Below are positions 16,264 through 24,292 of a DNA stretch of 27,963 nucleotides, piece by piece. The position numbers were made by a program, and so were the translations under genes. Under the pieces are notes generated by a model. That model was not told where the DNA came from, ran no database searches, and saw only the letters and a program-made list of their open reading frames with translations. The DNA comes from Marinibacterium sp039179965 (lineage in GTDB: Bacteria > Pseudomonadota > Alphaproteobacteria > Rhodobacterales > Rhodobacteraceae): contig JBCDEC010000022.1 in assembly GCA_039179965.1 (NCBI GenBank), forward strand, positions 1 to 27,963. The letters run 5' to 3'. Position 1 is the first letter of the stretch, and the number at the start of each line of letters is the position of its first letter.

Positions 16264-17508
16264 CTACAGCGAAATTTCGTGGTGCACGTTGGCGTTGGGC
16301 GTTTCTTTCAGATTGCAAACGCTTTGCGTGTCAAGGGGCTGCACCTGTTCGAACTTTTCCTTGATGACAAAGGACCGGTCCTGCAGATCCGCGATATAGA
16401 CGTCGCGGATCGCGTGGTGGGTCAACGGATCAATGCTGACCTTGCCTGAGGGCATGTCGTAGGTTTTGCCACTTTCCAGCACTTCCAGGACCGGGTCGCG
16501 GTCCAGCGTACCGGCCTCGTTCACCGCGTCCGCCCAGATCATCATGCCTTCCCAGGTACACTCTGACAGTTCCGACAGGATCGGCGTGTCATCGGGGTAC
16601 TCGGCCTTGACCTTGTCCAGCCACGCCTTGTTCTCCGGGCTGTCGATGGTGGGGTAGTAGCCGTAGCAGGTGATGATCCCGTTGGCCTCTTCGGGTGTCA
16701 TGATGATCGGCTCCGCCCCGGCTGCGCCAAAGGTTGTGGACGCCATCGGGATCTTGTCTTTCATCCCGGCCGCGGCCCATTGCCGGTAGAACCCAAGGTG
16801 CCCGGTGCCGACCAGCACGCTCATCACGATGTCGGGCGCTGTCGACTGGATCTTTGAAATCGTTGGCCCGAACTGGGTCACGTCGAGTGGGAAGAATTCG
16901 GTTTCGACCACCTCGCCGCCATTGGCTTCGACGTAACGTTTTACCCAAGCCGCTGTGATTTGCCCGTAATTGTAGTCTGCCGCGATCGTGTAGACCTTCT
17001 TGCCCCACAGATCCATCACATGCGGGACAAGCTTTTCAACCGTTTGCGCCGGGGTTGTGCCCAGGCTAATTTCATTGCGGTCGCAAACGCCGCCCTCATA
17101 GAGCGTGTTGTAGAAGTAGAGCGTCTTGAACCGGTGAAAGATCGGGCGGATCGTTTCGCGGGAGGCCGATGTGATCCCGCCCTGAACGACCGCGACCTTG
17201 TCTTTTAACGCCATTTGCGTGGCGTATTGAGAATAAAGCGACATGTTGGACTGCGGGTCATAAACGACCGATTTGACTTCCTTGCCCAGTACGCCGCCGG
17301 CTGCGTTGATCTCTTTGACCGCAAGCTGCAAAACCTGGTTCATGGGGATGCCGGCAAAGTCGATGGGCCCCGAAAGATCATGCAAACCGCCGACCAGGAT
17401 GACGTCGTCATCTGCATATGCGGCATAGGGCAGTTGCACGGCACCAGCCGCTAAACTAGCTGTAGCTGCTGACTTTTTCAGAAATCCGCGACGTGACAGG
17501 TTGCGCAT
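16264..17508 (-). CDS. Tat-exported ABC substrate-binding protein, amide/urea type
   Basis: A 414-residue periplasmic receptor. The N-terminus has a twin-arginine signal (SRRGFLK, R6-R7), a hydrophobic stretch and a probable cleavage after AYA (residue 32). The mature part begins with the type I fold (DDVILVGGLHDLSGP) and has features of the FmdD/UrtA/AmiC branch: YNTLYEGGVCDRN near residue 135-147, and the late DPLTHHAIRDVYIADLQ segment. Ligand class is therefore amide, urea or a short ureide rather than an amino acid; the exact ligand is unknown. GGAGGT lies 6 bases before ATG 17508. It is the first gene of the operon, divergent from the ABM/oxygenase pair. Confidence 0.93.
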   Translation of the reverse strand: MRNLSRRGFLKKSAATASLAAGAVQLPYAAYADDDVILVGGLHDLSGPIDFAGIPMNQVLQLAVKEINAAGGVLGKEVKSVVYDPQSNMSLYSQYATQMALKDKVAVVQGGITSASRETIRPIFHRFKTLYFYNTLYEGGVCDRNEISLGTTPAQTVEKLVPHVMDLWGKKVYTIAADYNYGQITAAWVKRYVEANGGEVVETEFFPLDVTQFGPTISKIQSTAPDIVMSVLVGTGHLGFYRQWAAAGMKDKIPMASTTFGAAGAEPIIMTPEEANGIITCYGYYPTIDSPENKAWLDKVKAEYPDDTPILSELSECTWEGMMIWADAVNEAGTLDRDPVLEVLESGKTYDMPSGKVSIDPLTHHAIRDVYIADLQDRSFVIKEKFEQVQPLDTQSVCNLKETPNANVHHEISL

Positions 17509-17738
17509 AGAGCACCTCCGAGATGTTGTGTCATTTCAACTGTATTTAGTTGAATAATGAACTATTCTTGATGCACATATGTCCATAGAACTTATCCACC
17601 TCGTGCCTTTGAGGAGTTGCAATTCGAGGAAACGCGCAAAATCCGGGCATCCGCGCCTGCCTGAAGCTGGATCTGCCGGTCAAACGCCCAGGAACCCGAC
17701 GCCCGAACAGAATCGATCCCCGTCAAACAGGAGAAGCC
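17509..17738. promoter_or_regulatory. Divergent intergenic region with promoter of the transport/urease operon
   Basis: A 230-base region between divergent genes, AT-rich from 17530 to 17590 against a GC-rich background. It should hold the main operon promoter on the minus strand and a promoter for the ABM gene on the plus strand. It contains the palindrome described separately. No strong -35/-10 pair could be assigned by eye. The ABM start has AGGAG 5 bases upstream. Confidence 0.6.
17535..17554. promoter_or_regulatory. Palindrome TTCAACT-n6-AGTTGAA, candidate operator
   Basis: Perfect 7-base arms (17535-17541 and 17548-17554) with a 6-base AT-rich spacer, centred about 36 bases upstream of the binding-protein start codon. 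The 20-base dyad with about one helical turn between half-site centres suits a homodimeric winged-helix regulator (GntR, MarR or similar). Which regulator binds is not shown. Confidence 0.55.
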
Positions 17739-18044
17739 ATGATCTCGATCACTGCCATTATCGTCGCAAAACCCGGGCACGCCGACACGGTTCGCGGCGC
17801 GCTCTTGGATGTGGCCGCCTATGTCGACGCCAACGAAGCAGACACCGTCTCTTTCTATCTGGCGCGCGATCTGGACAACGATCACATGTTTACAACCTAC
17901 GAACGGTTCACTTCGATCGAAGCGCGCGACGCGCATAACAGCTCTCCGGCAACGCAGGCCTTCTTCGGCGCCGTCAAAGACCTGATTGAGACGCCGGTCA
18001 TCTTGCAGTCTTGCGAAGAGTTCAGCGAAAGGCGGCCCGCATGA
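17739..18044 (+). CDS. Small ABM-domain protein (antibiotic biosynthesis monooxygenase-like)
   Basis: A 101-residue protein with the ferredoxin-like ABM fold: the opening ISITAIIVAKPGHADTVRGALLDV, the central beta strand TVSFYLARDLDNDHMFTTYERFTS and the helix beginning ARDAHNSSPATQAFF, all typical. Family members include quinol monooxygenases (YgiN), heme-degrading enzymes and proteins of unknown role; the sequence alone does not choose. It ends in an ATGA overlap with the Fe(II)/2OG oxygenase gene, so the two are co-translated. AGGAG precedes ATG 17739. It may act on, or protect against, the product of the oxygenase; that is inference. Confidence 0.85.
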   Translation: MISITAIIVAKPGHADTVRGALLDVAAYVDANEADTVSFYLARDLDNDHMFTTYERFTSIEARDAHNSSPATQAFFGAVKDLIETPVILQSCEEFSERRPA

Positions 18045-19036
18045 CCGCTGCGGCACGCGTTCCCAGAATTGACCTGGCGCCCTACCGCCAAGGCTCAGCC
18101 CAGGATCGCGCGGATGTTGCAGCCCAGGTGGATACGGCCTGCCGGGACATCGGCTTTTTTACCATCACCGGTCATGGCCTGCCCGACACCATGATGTCTG
18201 ACACCATGGCAACGGCGGATGCGTTCTTTCGTCTCCCGACCAGCGAGAAGTTGAAGATCCGGCAGCCCGCCAAGGACATCAGCCGGGGATATACGCCGCT
18301 GGCCGCAGAACAACTCTCAGCCGGTTTGGGAGACAGCGCACCCCCCGACCTGAAAGAACTGATCGATATCGGTCCGGTCGATGTCCCCGGGGGCGACTAC
18401 TATACCTGCGCCGCAGCCGGGAACCATTTCCACCCCAACATCTGGCCCGAGACGCCAACCGGTTTTCGCCCCACGATGGAGGCGTATTACCGGGCGATGA
18501 ACGGGCTTGCTGATACGCTGATGGACGTGTTTGCCTTGGCGCTTGACTTGCCGGATGGGTTTTTCACGGACAAACTCGACCGGAACATGAGCGCCCTGCG
18601 GCTGATCTGCTACCCAGAGCAGATCGCCGCGCCCGAGGACGGTCAGTTGAGAAGCGGCGCCCACACGGATTATGGAACGCTGACGATCCTCGCGGCGGAT
18701 GCGGCGCCGGGTGGATTGCAAGCGCGGCATAGAAGCGCGACCTGGGTCGATGTGCCCATCGTACAGGGCGAATTCGTCGTCAACATCGGTGATGCCATGC
18801 AAATCTGGACAAACGACATCTGGATCTCGACCTTGCACCGTGTCGTCAACCCGGACAGACAAGACGGTCCGCGCGCCCGACGTCTGTCCATGCCGTTTTT
18901 TCACCAGCCGAACTACGATGCGATCATTTCGCCGCTGGCCTCCTGCCTGGCACCGGGTGAAACGCCAAAAGCCAGTCAGATCACGTTTGGCGATCATTGG
19001 ATGAGCAAATGGATGGCTTCACGAGACCAGTTGTAG
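18041..19036 (+). CDS. Fe(II)/2-oxoglutarate-dependent oxygenase (isopenicillin N synthase-like)
   Basis: A 331-residue cytosolic oxygenase of the IPNS/DIOX superfamily. The N-terminal DIOX_N domain (about 7-120) has the GFFTITGHGLPD segment; the catalytic double-stranded helix follows. Metal ligands are H208 and D210 (GAHTDYG) and H266 (STLHRVV); R281 with S283 (RRLS) is the 2-oxoglutarate carboxylate clamp. Relatives act on amino acids, pyrimidines and plant hormones; 2-oxoglutarate oxygenases that attack guanidino amino acids are also known. Its place next to an amide/urea uptake and hydrolysis operon suggests oxidative release of a nitrogen compound, but no substrate is visible. The start overlaps the ABM stop (ATGA) and has AAAGG 9 bases upstream. 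Confidence 0.9.
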   Translation: MTAAARVPRIDLAPYRQGSAQDRADVAAQVDTACRDIGFFTITGHGLPDTMMSDTMATADAFFRLPTSEKLKIRQPAKDISRGYTPLAAEQLSAGLGDSAPPDLKELIDIGPVDVPGGDYYTCAAAGNHFHPNIWPETPTGFRPTMEAYYRAMNGLADTLMDVFALALDLPDGFFTDKLDRNMSALRLICYPEQIAAPEDGQLRSGAHTDYGTLTILAADAAPGGLQARHRSATWVDVPIVQGEFVVNIGDAMQIWTNDIWISTLHRVVNPDRQDGPRARRLSMPFFHQPNYDAIISPLASCLAPGETPKASQITFGDHWMSKWMASRDQL

Positions 19037-19101
19037 TCGGCAAGACCGAACAGGCCTCTGTCGTTTCTCAAGTCGCGAGACGGTAACATTTTGCCCGATG
19101 A

Positions 19102-19455
19102 CGTGCGGCGCAGCCACGTATCAAACGGCATTGCGATCAGGGCTCTCAATTCACCAGGCGGGAGCGGCAATCATTTGTTCTCCAACACAATCGGGAGCCC
19201 GGCGTGAGCCGCTGCGGCAATTGCCACGACAACGCCGTCGCCGAGAGCTTCTTCAACAGGTTGAACAGAGACCGTGTCCGACGCCGGACCTATCCCAAGC
19301 GTGACAAGGCGCGAGGAAACGCGTTCGACTGGATTGGGATGTTCTGCAACCCGAAACGAAAGCATACGAAAAACGGCATACTGTCACCCGTTGATTTTGA
19401 AATCAGACATCAGACCTCAAAAAAATCAAGTGTCTGGGACACCAGGGGCAGCTCA
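19102..19455 (+). mobile_element. IS3-family transposase remnant (3' end of orfB)
   Basis: A decayed insertion sequence. The in-frame translation after a stop at 19099 contains CDQGSQFT, then SRCGNCHDNAVAESFF, exactly the second Asp and the Glu of the IS3 DDE triad with 35 residues between them. FDWIGMFCNPKRKHTKNGILSPVDFE, the usual C-terminal end, follows. The first catalytic Asp, orfA and the left inverted repeat are missing, so it cannot transpose. The segment ending GGGGCAGCTCA near 19455 looks like an IS3-type right terminal repeat. Homologous residues have drifted (HCD for HSD, GNAFDW for DVFDY), pointing to an old insertion. Confidence 0.8.
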
Positions 19456-19796
19456 CACAAACCTTCGCCAACGACCCGGCCGGCTTGATCGTCGGAGAGA
19501 TTGATGATTTGCCCTTTGATCTGCCATTAATCCGCGAACAGGCCGGCAACCGGAGGGTGGCGCGAGGCCACGACTTGGCCCCCAATCCAGATCCCGCATC
19601 CGTTGAAGCCGCTGTTTTGGTCGCACTGCCGCCAACGCGAACAGGCTCAGCGAACACGCACGCAGCGGGGAAAGCCTATGCGTTCGGGGTCACAGGTGTG
19701 GAAACCGGACTCGGTGTCAGCCCCGACGGTATGATTGCCAGTGGCGAGGTCGACCATTCGGCTTGGTTGGAGGTCAATAGCGACGGCTGAAGAGAA
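19456..19796. other. Gene-poor stretch right of the IS3 remnant
   Basis: No protein is recognisable here. One plus-strand frame (19485-19790, 101 codons, proline and alanine rich) is open but has no clear ribosome-binding site and no family features, and shorter open frames exist on the other strand. It may be eroded sequence brought or broken by the insertion element. Confidence 0.5.
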
Positions 19797-20504
19797 CTAC
19801 GGCCAGACTTCGAGATCGCCCGCCCAGATGCTGGGTCGCTGTCCGGAAGGGTCGCGCAATACTTCAATCTCCGTACCTTCCGGGTAGTCCTGAAAGCGAA
19901 GTGGATCGTTTAGGGCCGACTGGCAACGACCTCCGTCAGGCTCTTCCCAGATCAGGTGCACCTGTTCGACGCCGTTGATCGTGGTTCCGGACTTGGCGCG
20001 GGCCAGAACCTTCACACTGTGGCGCTCGCCATTTTTGTCGAGCCACTGCATCTGTGCGACCCTGGTCCAGATTTTCCAGCACCAATACCCTCCTCCGAAG
20101 ATACCGACGCAGGCCAAGGCAAGGCTCCACCAGAACCAGTTCGACAACTGCCCGCCTTGAAGCTCGATGACCGACGGGTCTTTGGGCCAGTATCTGATGG
20201 GAATAGTGCCCTGTTCTTCTGCCCAATCCATAAAGCCCTCCGTCACCGAAGCCGTGTGAGCATAAGAAACACCATCGACCTGGTAGCCAACCTCAACATT
20301 GAAACTTCGGCGCGAGACCCGTTCACTCCAGGTGGCATTCACACGCGCCTGAATTTCAACCCCCTCCCGATCGAGGAGGCTGGCACGTTGGGCAAAGCTG
20401 AACGCGGCAAGCGTAGCACAGAGCCCGACGAGGACAAGAAAGCCAGCGGCCCAGCCGTAGAACCTCATAAAGAAACTGAACGCCGTGGCTTTGGGTCGAG
20501 TCAT
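19797..20504 (-). CDS. DUF3592-like two-helix membrane protein
   Basis: A 235-residue inner-membrane protein of unknown function. AAAGGAG at 8 bases before ATG 20504 fixes the start; the frame stays open to 20672 but lacks such a site. A membrane helix (about residues 14-36) is followed by an extracytoplasmic beta-rich domain (EVGYQVDGVSYAHTASV, then a W-x-x-x-x-G-T-I-P-I-R-Y-W-P turn). A second helix (about 120-140, WFWWSLALACVGIFGGGYW) leads into a second small domain. The pattern of P-I-R-Y followed by P-x-x-P/S is typical of DUF3592 proteins. It is monocistronic by position. Confidence 0.78.
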   Translation of the reverse strand: MTRPKATAFSFFMRFYGWAAGFLVLVGLCATLAAFSFAQRASLLDREGVEIQARVNATWSERVSRRSFNVEVGYQVDGVSYAHTASVTEGFMDWAEEQGTIPIRYWPKDPSVIELQGGQLSNWFWWSLALACVGIFGGGYWCWKIWTRVAQMQWLDKNGERHSVKVLARAKSGTTINGVEQVHLIWEEPDGGRCQSALNDPLRFQDYPEGTEIEVLRDPSGQRPSIWAGDLEVWP

Positions 20505-21385
20505 CCGTTTGGTCTCCTTTAAATTGATTCCAGTCCAACTGCCCAGGCAGCACACAAAAGCAATTATCATAAAGGCCAAGCGCGTTTTGCAAGCGCATCT
20601 TGCTTCTCTCAAGTCTCTTTTTCTGGACATGATATACGGTTGGACGTTGGAGAAATCGGGTGGTGCAGGCACCCCCTTTGGCAGACCGGCTTGGACAGGC
20701 TTGGCTGGGGGTTCGGTGTCTGACAGGCAGTGAGATCCTCAGATGGATGTCATGTTTTGTTGTCTTCCCGTTTTCATCCATTCAGTGGTTTGCAGACAGG
20801 GTTCCGCCTGACTAACGATCTGGAAGTTGGCACAACGGGCGGTGAAAGCGGCGTGGGCGGCAGGCCTGGGATGGCGTGGTCCTGGACTTGGCGGTGTCGG
20901 GAGACTATGGCCGCAGCCGCGCAGCGGACAGACGCCCGAAACAGGTCAACGACGGACATATTCGGGACCAAGTTCGCAATGCCCGCATCGTATTCAGTTT
21001 TTGGCCTGCGCACGGCTTTGGACGGTTCTCTCGTATGACGCCAGGAATGAGCGCATGGACGTCCAACTGGACTCGTCTCATGGTACCCGGCGGCGCCGGC
21101 TTGAAGAATATGACCATGACTTCCGCGACGTTGTGCCAAGGGTGCAATTCGGGGCGTAGAGTGCAAAACAACACCAATACAGACCCGAGCATTTTCATTT
21201 TTTAACAAACGCTTAACCGTACCCACCTGTTCCATGGCCCCGGCACCTGGCGGGCCCGAATAGGTCAACCGTTTCGCTCCATGGCAGCGGGCAACCTGGC
21301 CTTGGCTTGGTCGATTGTGGTTGCTGTCCCATCCGAATTCGACGTAGGATCAACCCCCAGTTGAAGCTGATGAGGGGGGAATCAG
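20505..21385. other. 880-base stretch without a recognisable gene
   Basis: It holds the promoter proposed at 20564-20592 and, toward the right, the leader of the DUF1254/OmpA gene. The rest (about 20650-21200) has open frames of 100-160 codons on both strands, but none has recognisable family features, a good start signal or a hydrophobic or structural pattern. It may be decayed coding sequence. No RNA gene or CRISPR-type repeat is evident. Confidence 0.5.
20564..20592 (-). promoter_or_regulatory. Sigma-70-like promoter for the DUF3592-like gene
   Basis: On the minus strand TTGCAA (20592-20587) is followed after 17 bases by TGATAA (20569-20564), within an AT-richer patch. It lies about 60 bases upstream of the start at 20504 and is suitably placed for that gene. 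It was assigned by eye only. Confidence 0.4.
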
Positions 21386-23320
21386 ATGCTTCGAGAATTG
21401 TACCAGAGGTGCATTCCAAGCCTATTCGTGTTTGTGGCCGCACCGTTCGCGTGGGCCCAAGACGTGCCTGAAATGAAGATGACAACGGAGATTCCGGAGG
21501 GGATCACCACGCCCGACAACATCCAGACGCGGGTCGGAGAGCTGAATTTCTTCGACGGCGTACCGGACACGGAGTCGGCCCAGAAGATCTACAACCTGCT
21601 CGACTTTACGCATGCTTATCAGGCCGTTCTCGACGGAACCAAGATCGCGTCGATGGAGGGTCTGCGCAACGGTATTCTGGAATTCGGCCCGGCCAACTCC
21701 ACGGCCCTGCTCTTCGAAGGACTGATGGACTCTCGCACGCTGTTCCTGACGGCGAACACGACAAGCGTCTACATGACGTCCTGGCTCGAACTGGGCGACG
21801 AGCCGATGGTGATCGAGACGCCGCCGAACGTGCTCGGCCTCGTGAATGACGCCTGGTTCCGCTATGTCGGCGATTTCGGAAATCTCGGTCCCGACGAAGG
21901 CCAAGGCGGCAAATTTCTGATCCTGCCGCCGGGCTATGATGGCGATGTGCCCGATGGGTACTTTGTCTTTCCGACGAATACCTATGGCAACTGGGTGCTC
22001 TGGCGGGGTTACCAGAAGGATGGCTCGACCGAGACGGCTGTGAACCAGACCAAAGAGATGTTTCGCATCTACCCGTTGTCGCAGGCCGACAGCCCGCCCG
22101 AAATGACCTTCGTCAACGTCTCTGGCAAGGAGTTCAATACGATACATCGCTCGGACGTCGACATTTTTGATGAGATCAACGCGGTCATCCAGCGTGAACC
22201 CCTGATGGGCGAGCGTCCCGAGTTGTTGGGCCATCTTGCCGCGATCGGGATCGTAAAGGGGCAAGACTTCGCGCCGGACTCACGTATGCAGCCGATCCTC
22301 GAAGCCGCGGCAGCGGCGGGTGCCGTGACGGTCAAGACCTTGATTTCAAAGCCCCGCGATGAGCGTTTCTACTGGTATCCCGGCGAGAGTTTTTGGCAAA
22401 CGGCCTTCCCTGGGGGCGCCTACACCTGGGAGCTTGACGGGGTAACGCTGCAAGACATCCGTGCGGCCTTTCATTTCTATGCGACGGGGATCACCCCGGC
22501 GATGGCGCTGAAGGCTGTGGGCAAGGGGTCGCAATACGCCTTCACCTACCGTGACTCAAACGGCAACCCGCTGGACGGCGCCAAGACCTACAAGATCAAC
22601 GTTCCCGCGGACGTGCCGGCCGAAGACTTCTGGTCGTTCACGCTTTACGACAACCAGACGCGATCCATGCTGCAGACCGACGCGCAGTTTCCGGCGATAG
22701 GCAGCAACGACACCGATGTCGTTCAGAATGAAGACGGGTCCTACGACATCTACTTCGCGCCCGAGGCGCCCGAAGGCAAGGAAAGCAACTGGGTCCAGAC
22801 CGTGCCGGGCAAGGGATGGAACACGATTTTCCGCCTCTATGGCCCGCTTGAGCCTTGGTTCGAGCAGACCTGGCGTCCCGGCGAGATCGAGTTGGTCAGT
22901 TTCGCCGGCTCCGATCCGGCGTCTGCGGATACAGCTGCAAAAACGGCCGAGGAAATCTCTCTGAGGATCACCGTTGATGGCCGTGTTTCTGTCTATGGTG
23001 TCCAGTTCGATACCGGGTCAACGGCGATCCTGCCCGGATCGGAAGGCACGCTTCAGGCCATAGCCGAGATGATGGAAGCGCTGCCGGACCTCCGCGTTGC
23101 CGTGGTCGGACACACCGACGATGTCGGCGGTTTCGAAGGCAACATGGACCTCTCGGCGCGGCGCGCGGAAGCCGTCGTTGCGGAACTGGTAAACACCTAC
23201 GGGATCAGCAGCGACCGCCTGTTTGCCGCCGGCGCGAGTTTCCTTGCGCCTATTGCCACCAACGAGACCGAAGAAGGACGTGCGCTCAATCGGCGTGTCG
23301 AACTGGTGCGGGCCCCTTAG
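21386..23320 (+). CDS. Exported DUF1254-DUF1214 protein fused to an OmpA-like peptidoglycan-binding domain
   Basis: A 644-residue protein. A signal peptide ends near residue 24 (FAWAQ). DUF1254 spans roughly residues 45-235 (LNFFDG...TESAQKIYNLLDF, SVYMTSWLELGDEPMVIE and the YVFPTNTYGNW-like part). DUF1214 spans roughly 375-500 (TYKINVPADVPAEDFWSFTLYDNQTRSML, then YGPLEPWFEQTWRPGEIE). An OmpA C-terminal domain covers 524-644, with GHTDDVGG and the terminal NRRVEL motif that bind diaminopimelate in peptidoglycan. DUF1254/1214 proteins usually stand alone and their role is unknown; the OmpA module would anchor this one to the cell wall. GGGGGGAA precedes the ATG by 7 bases. Confidence 0.92.
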   Translation: MLRELYQRCIPSLFVFVAAPFAWAQDVPEMKMTTEIPEGITTPDNIQTRVGELNFFDGVPDTESAQKIYNLLDFTHAYQAVLDGTKIASMEGLRNGILEFGPANSTALLFEGLMDSRTLFLTANTTSVYMTSWLELGDEPMVIETPPNVLGLVNDAWFRYVGDFGNLGPDEGQGGKFLILPPGYDGDVPDGYFVFPTNTYGNWVLWRGYQKDGSTETAVNQTKEMFRIYPLSQADSPPEMTFVNVSGKEFNTIHRSDVDIFDEINAVIQREPLMGERPELLGHLAAIGIVKGQDFAPDSRMQPILEAAAAAGAVTVKTLISKPRDERFYWYPGESFWQTAFPGGAYTWELDGVTLQDIRAAFHFYATGITPAMALKAVGKGSQYAFTYRDSNGNPLDGAKTYKINVPADVPAEDFWSFTLYDNQTRSMLQTDAQFPAIGSNDTDVVQNEDGSYDIYFAPEAPEGKESNWVQTVPGKGWNTIFRLYGPLEPWFEQTWRPGEIELVSFAGSDPASADTAAKTAEEISLRITVDGRVSVYGVQFDTGSTAILPGSEGTLQAIAEMMEALPDLRVAVVGHTDDVGGFEGNMDLSARRAEAVVAELVNTYGISSDRLFAAGASFLAPIATNETEEGRALNRRVELVRAP

Positions 23321-23376
23321 CCCGGTCCGGAAGAACGGAAACCGACAAGACAACTCTCCGACGAAAGGACATCGGA

Positions 23377-23904
23377 ATGAACATCAAGAATAGCCTCATG
23401 ATTGCTGGCGCAGCGCTGCTGCTCTCCTCATCGGTCGCTCTGGCCCGGGACCCGGTCCCGCAGGACACCGACACGTTTGAGCTTTACGGCGAAGTGGAGG
23501 GCTGGAAGATCTACAAGGTGCTCGAACTTGAAACCTGCCTGGCCGAGCGCGTGGACGAAAACGGCAACGTCGTGCAGATGGGCCTGACCAAGAACCACAA
23601 GCACGGTTACATTGGCGTCTTCACGCAGGCCGACATCGACATCAAGAACCGCGAAAAAGTCGAAATTGATGTCGACGGTTTCATCTACGAAGACCGGGCG
23701 CGCGGCATCAAGAGCCGTGAATTGCAGGGCAATTACTCGGGTGGCTACATTATCGTCAAAGACGAAAACATGGTCACCGCCATTGCCGAGGGTCAGACAC
23801 TCACGGCCTTCCCGCGACGCACGGCCGCGTTCGCGGTTGACCTGACTGGTACGAAGGCCGCCATCGAGGAAGGCCGGAAGTGCAACCTCGAGATGGCGAC
23901 CTAA
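23377..23904 (+). CDS. Small exported protein with a conserved-looking disulfide pair, unknown function
   Basis: A 175-residue protein with a clear Sec signal peptide (cleavage after ALA, residue 23). The mature part is rich in beta-type and charged residues and has two cysteines, C54 (ETCLAER) and C169 (RKCNLE), that could form a disulfide linking its ends. I do not recognise the family; the overall layout recalls small periplasmic proteins of the IalB type, but no signature supports that. It follows the OmpA-fusion gene by 56 bases and has AAAGGA upstream of ATG 23377, so it is probably part of the same transcript. Confidence 0.8.
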   Translation: MNIKNSLMIAGAALLLSSSVALARDPVPQDTDTFELYGEVEGWKIYKVLELETCLAERVDENGNVVQMGLTKNHKHGYIGVFTQADIDIKNREKVEIDVDGFIYEDRARGIKSRELQGNYSGGYIIVKDENMVTAIAEGQTLTAFPRRTAAFAVDLTGTKAAIEEGRKCNLEMAT

Positions 23905-23933
23905 AACGGCAGCCATTGTCGAAACATCACCGG

Positions 23934-23957
23934 GCCGGCCGCAGCAACGCGGCCGGC
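23934..23957 (+). terminator. GC-rich stem-loop between 23377-gene and 23996-gene
   Basis: A perfect 9-base stem (GCCGGCCGC, 23934-23942, with GCGGCCGGC, 23949-23957) and a 6-base loop. No U-tract follows, so it may attenuate or protect the upstream message rather than end it. Confidence 0.5.
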
Positions 23958-23995
23958 AAACACAACCAAACAGACCCGAAGAAAGTGAGCCCGCC

Positions 23996-24292
23996 ATGCT
24001 GCGCATTGTGCTTATTATCGTTGGTCTCGCCGTGATCGCCGGTGGCGCCTATCTATACATGGACCAGTCGGCCGACCCGCCCACCGCACAGGACCGCGCC
24101 GGGGAGGCAATAGAGGACGCGGTGGACGCAACGCGTGATGCTGCCGAAGCTGTTGGCGAAGCTGCGTCCGAGGCTGTCGAAGGCGTCGCAAACGATGCTG
24201 CTGCGGCCATCGAAGACGCGGCGAACCAGATCAAGGAAGGCGCCGATGACGTCAAGGACTCAGTCGACAGCTCCACCGAAGACTCGAACTGA
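23996..24292 (+). CDS. Small single-pass protein with Ala-rich helical repeats
   Basis: A 98-residue protein. A hydrophobic helix (about residues 3-22) is followed by a tail built from A-x-x-A-x-x-A-type heptad or 11-residue-like repeats (AIEDAVDATRDAAEAVGEAAS, then similar units) with many Glu/Asp and Ala and few aromatic residues. This is typical of amphipathic helices in LEA-like or YtxH-like stress and envelope proteins. No enzyme motif is present. It follows the exported protein at 23377 and fits an envelope gene set. The ribosome-binding site is weak (GAAAGTGAG), so the start is less sure. Confidence 0.7.
   Translation: MLRIVLIIVGLAVIAGGAYLYMDQSADPPTAQDRAGEAIEDAVDATRDAAEAVGEAASEAVEGVANDAAAAIEDAANQIKEGADDVKDSVDSSTEDSN

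Noticed and set aside
17509..17738. Possible guanidine-type riboswitch ahead of the importer
   Set aside because: The binding-protein leader is too short and has no ACGR-loop hairpins or ykkC-like core; only the simple palindrome is visible.
19485..19790. A 101-codon plus-strand frame after the IS3 remnant
   Set aside because: No ribosome-binding site and no family or structural features are seen; it is listed only as part of a gene-poor stretch.
20774..21268. A 164-codon minus-strand frame in the gene-poor region
   Set aside because: It is of irregular composition with no recognisable domain, signal or start site; plus-strand frames overlap it equally well.
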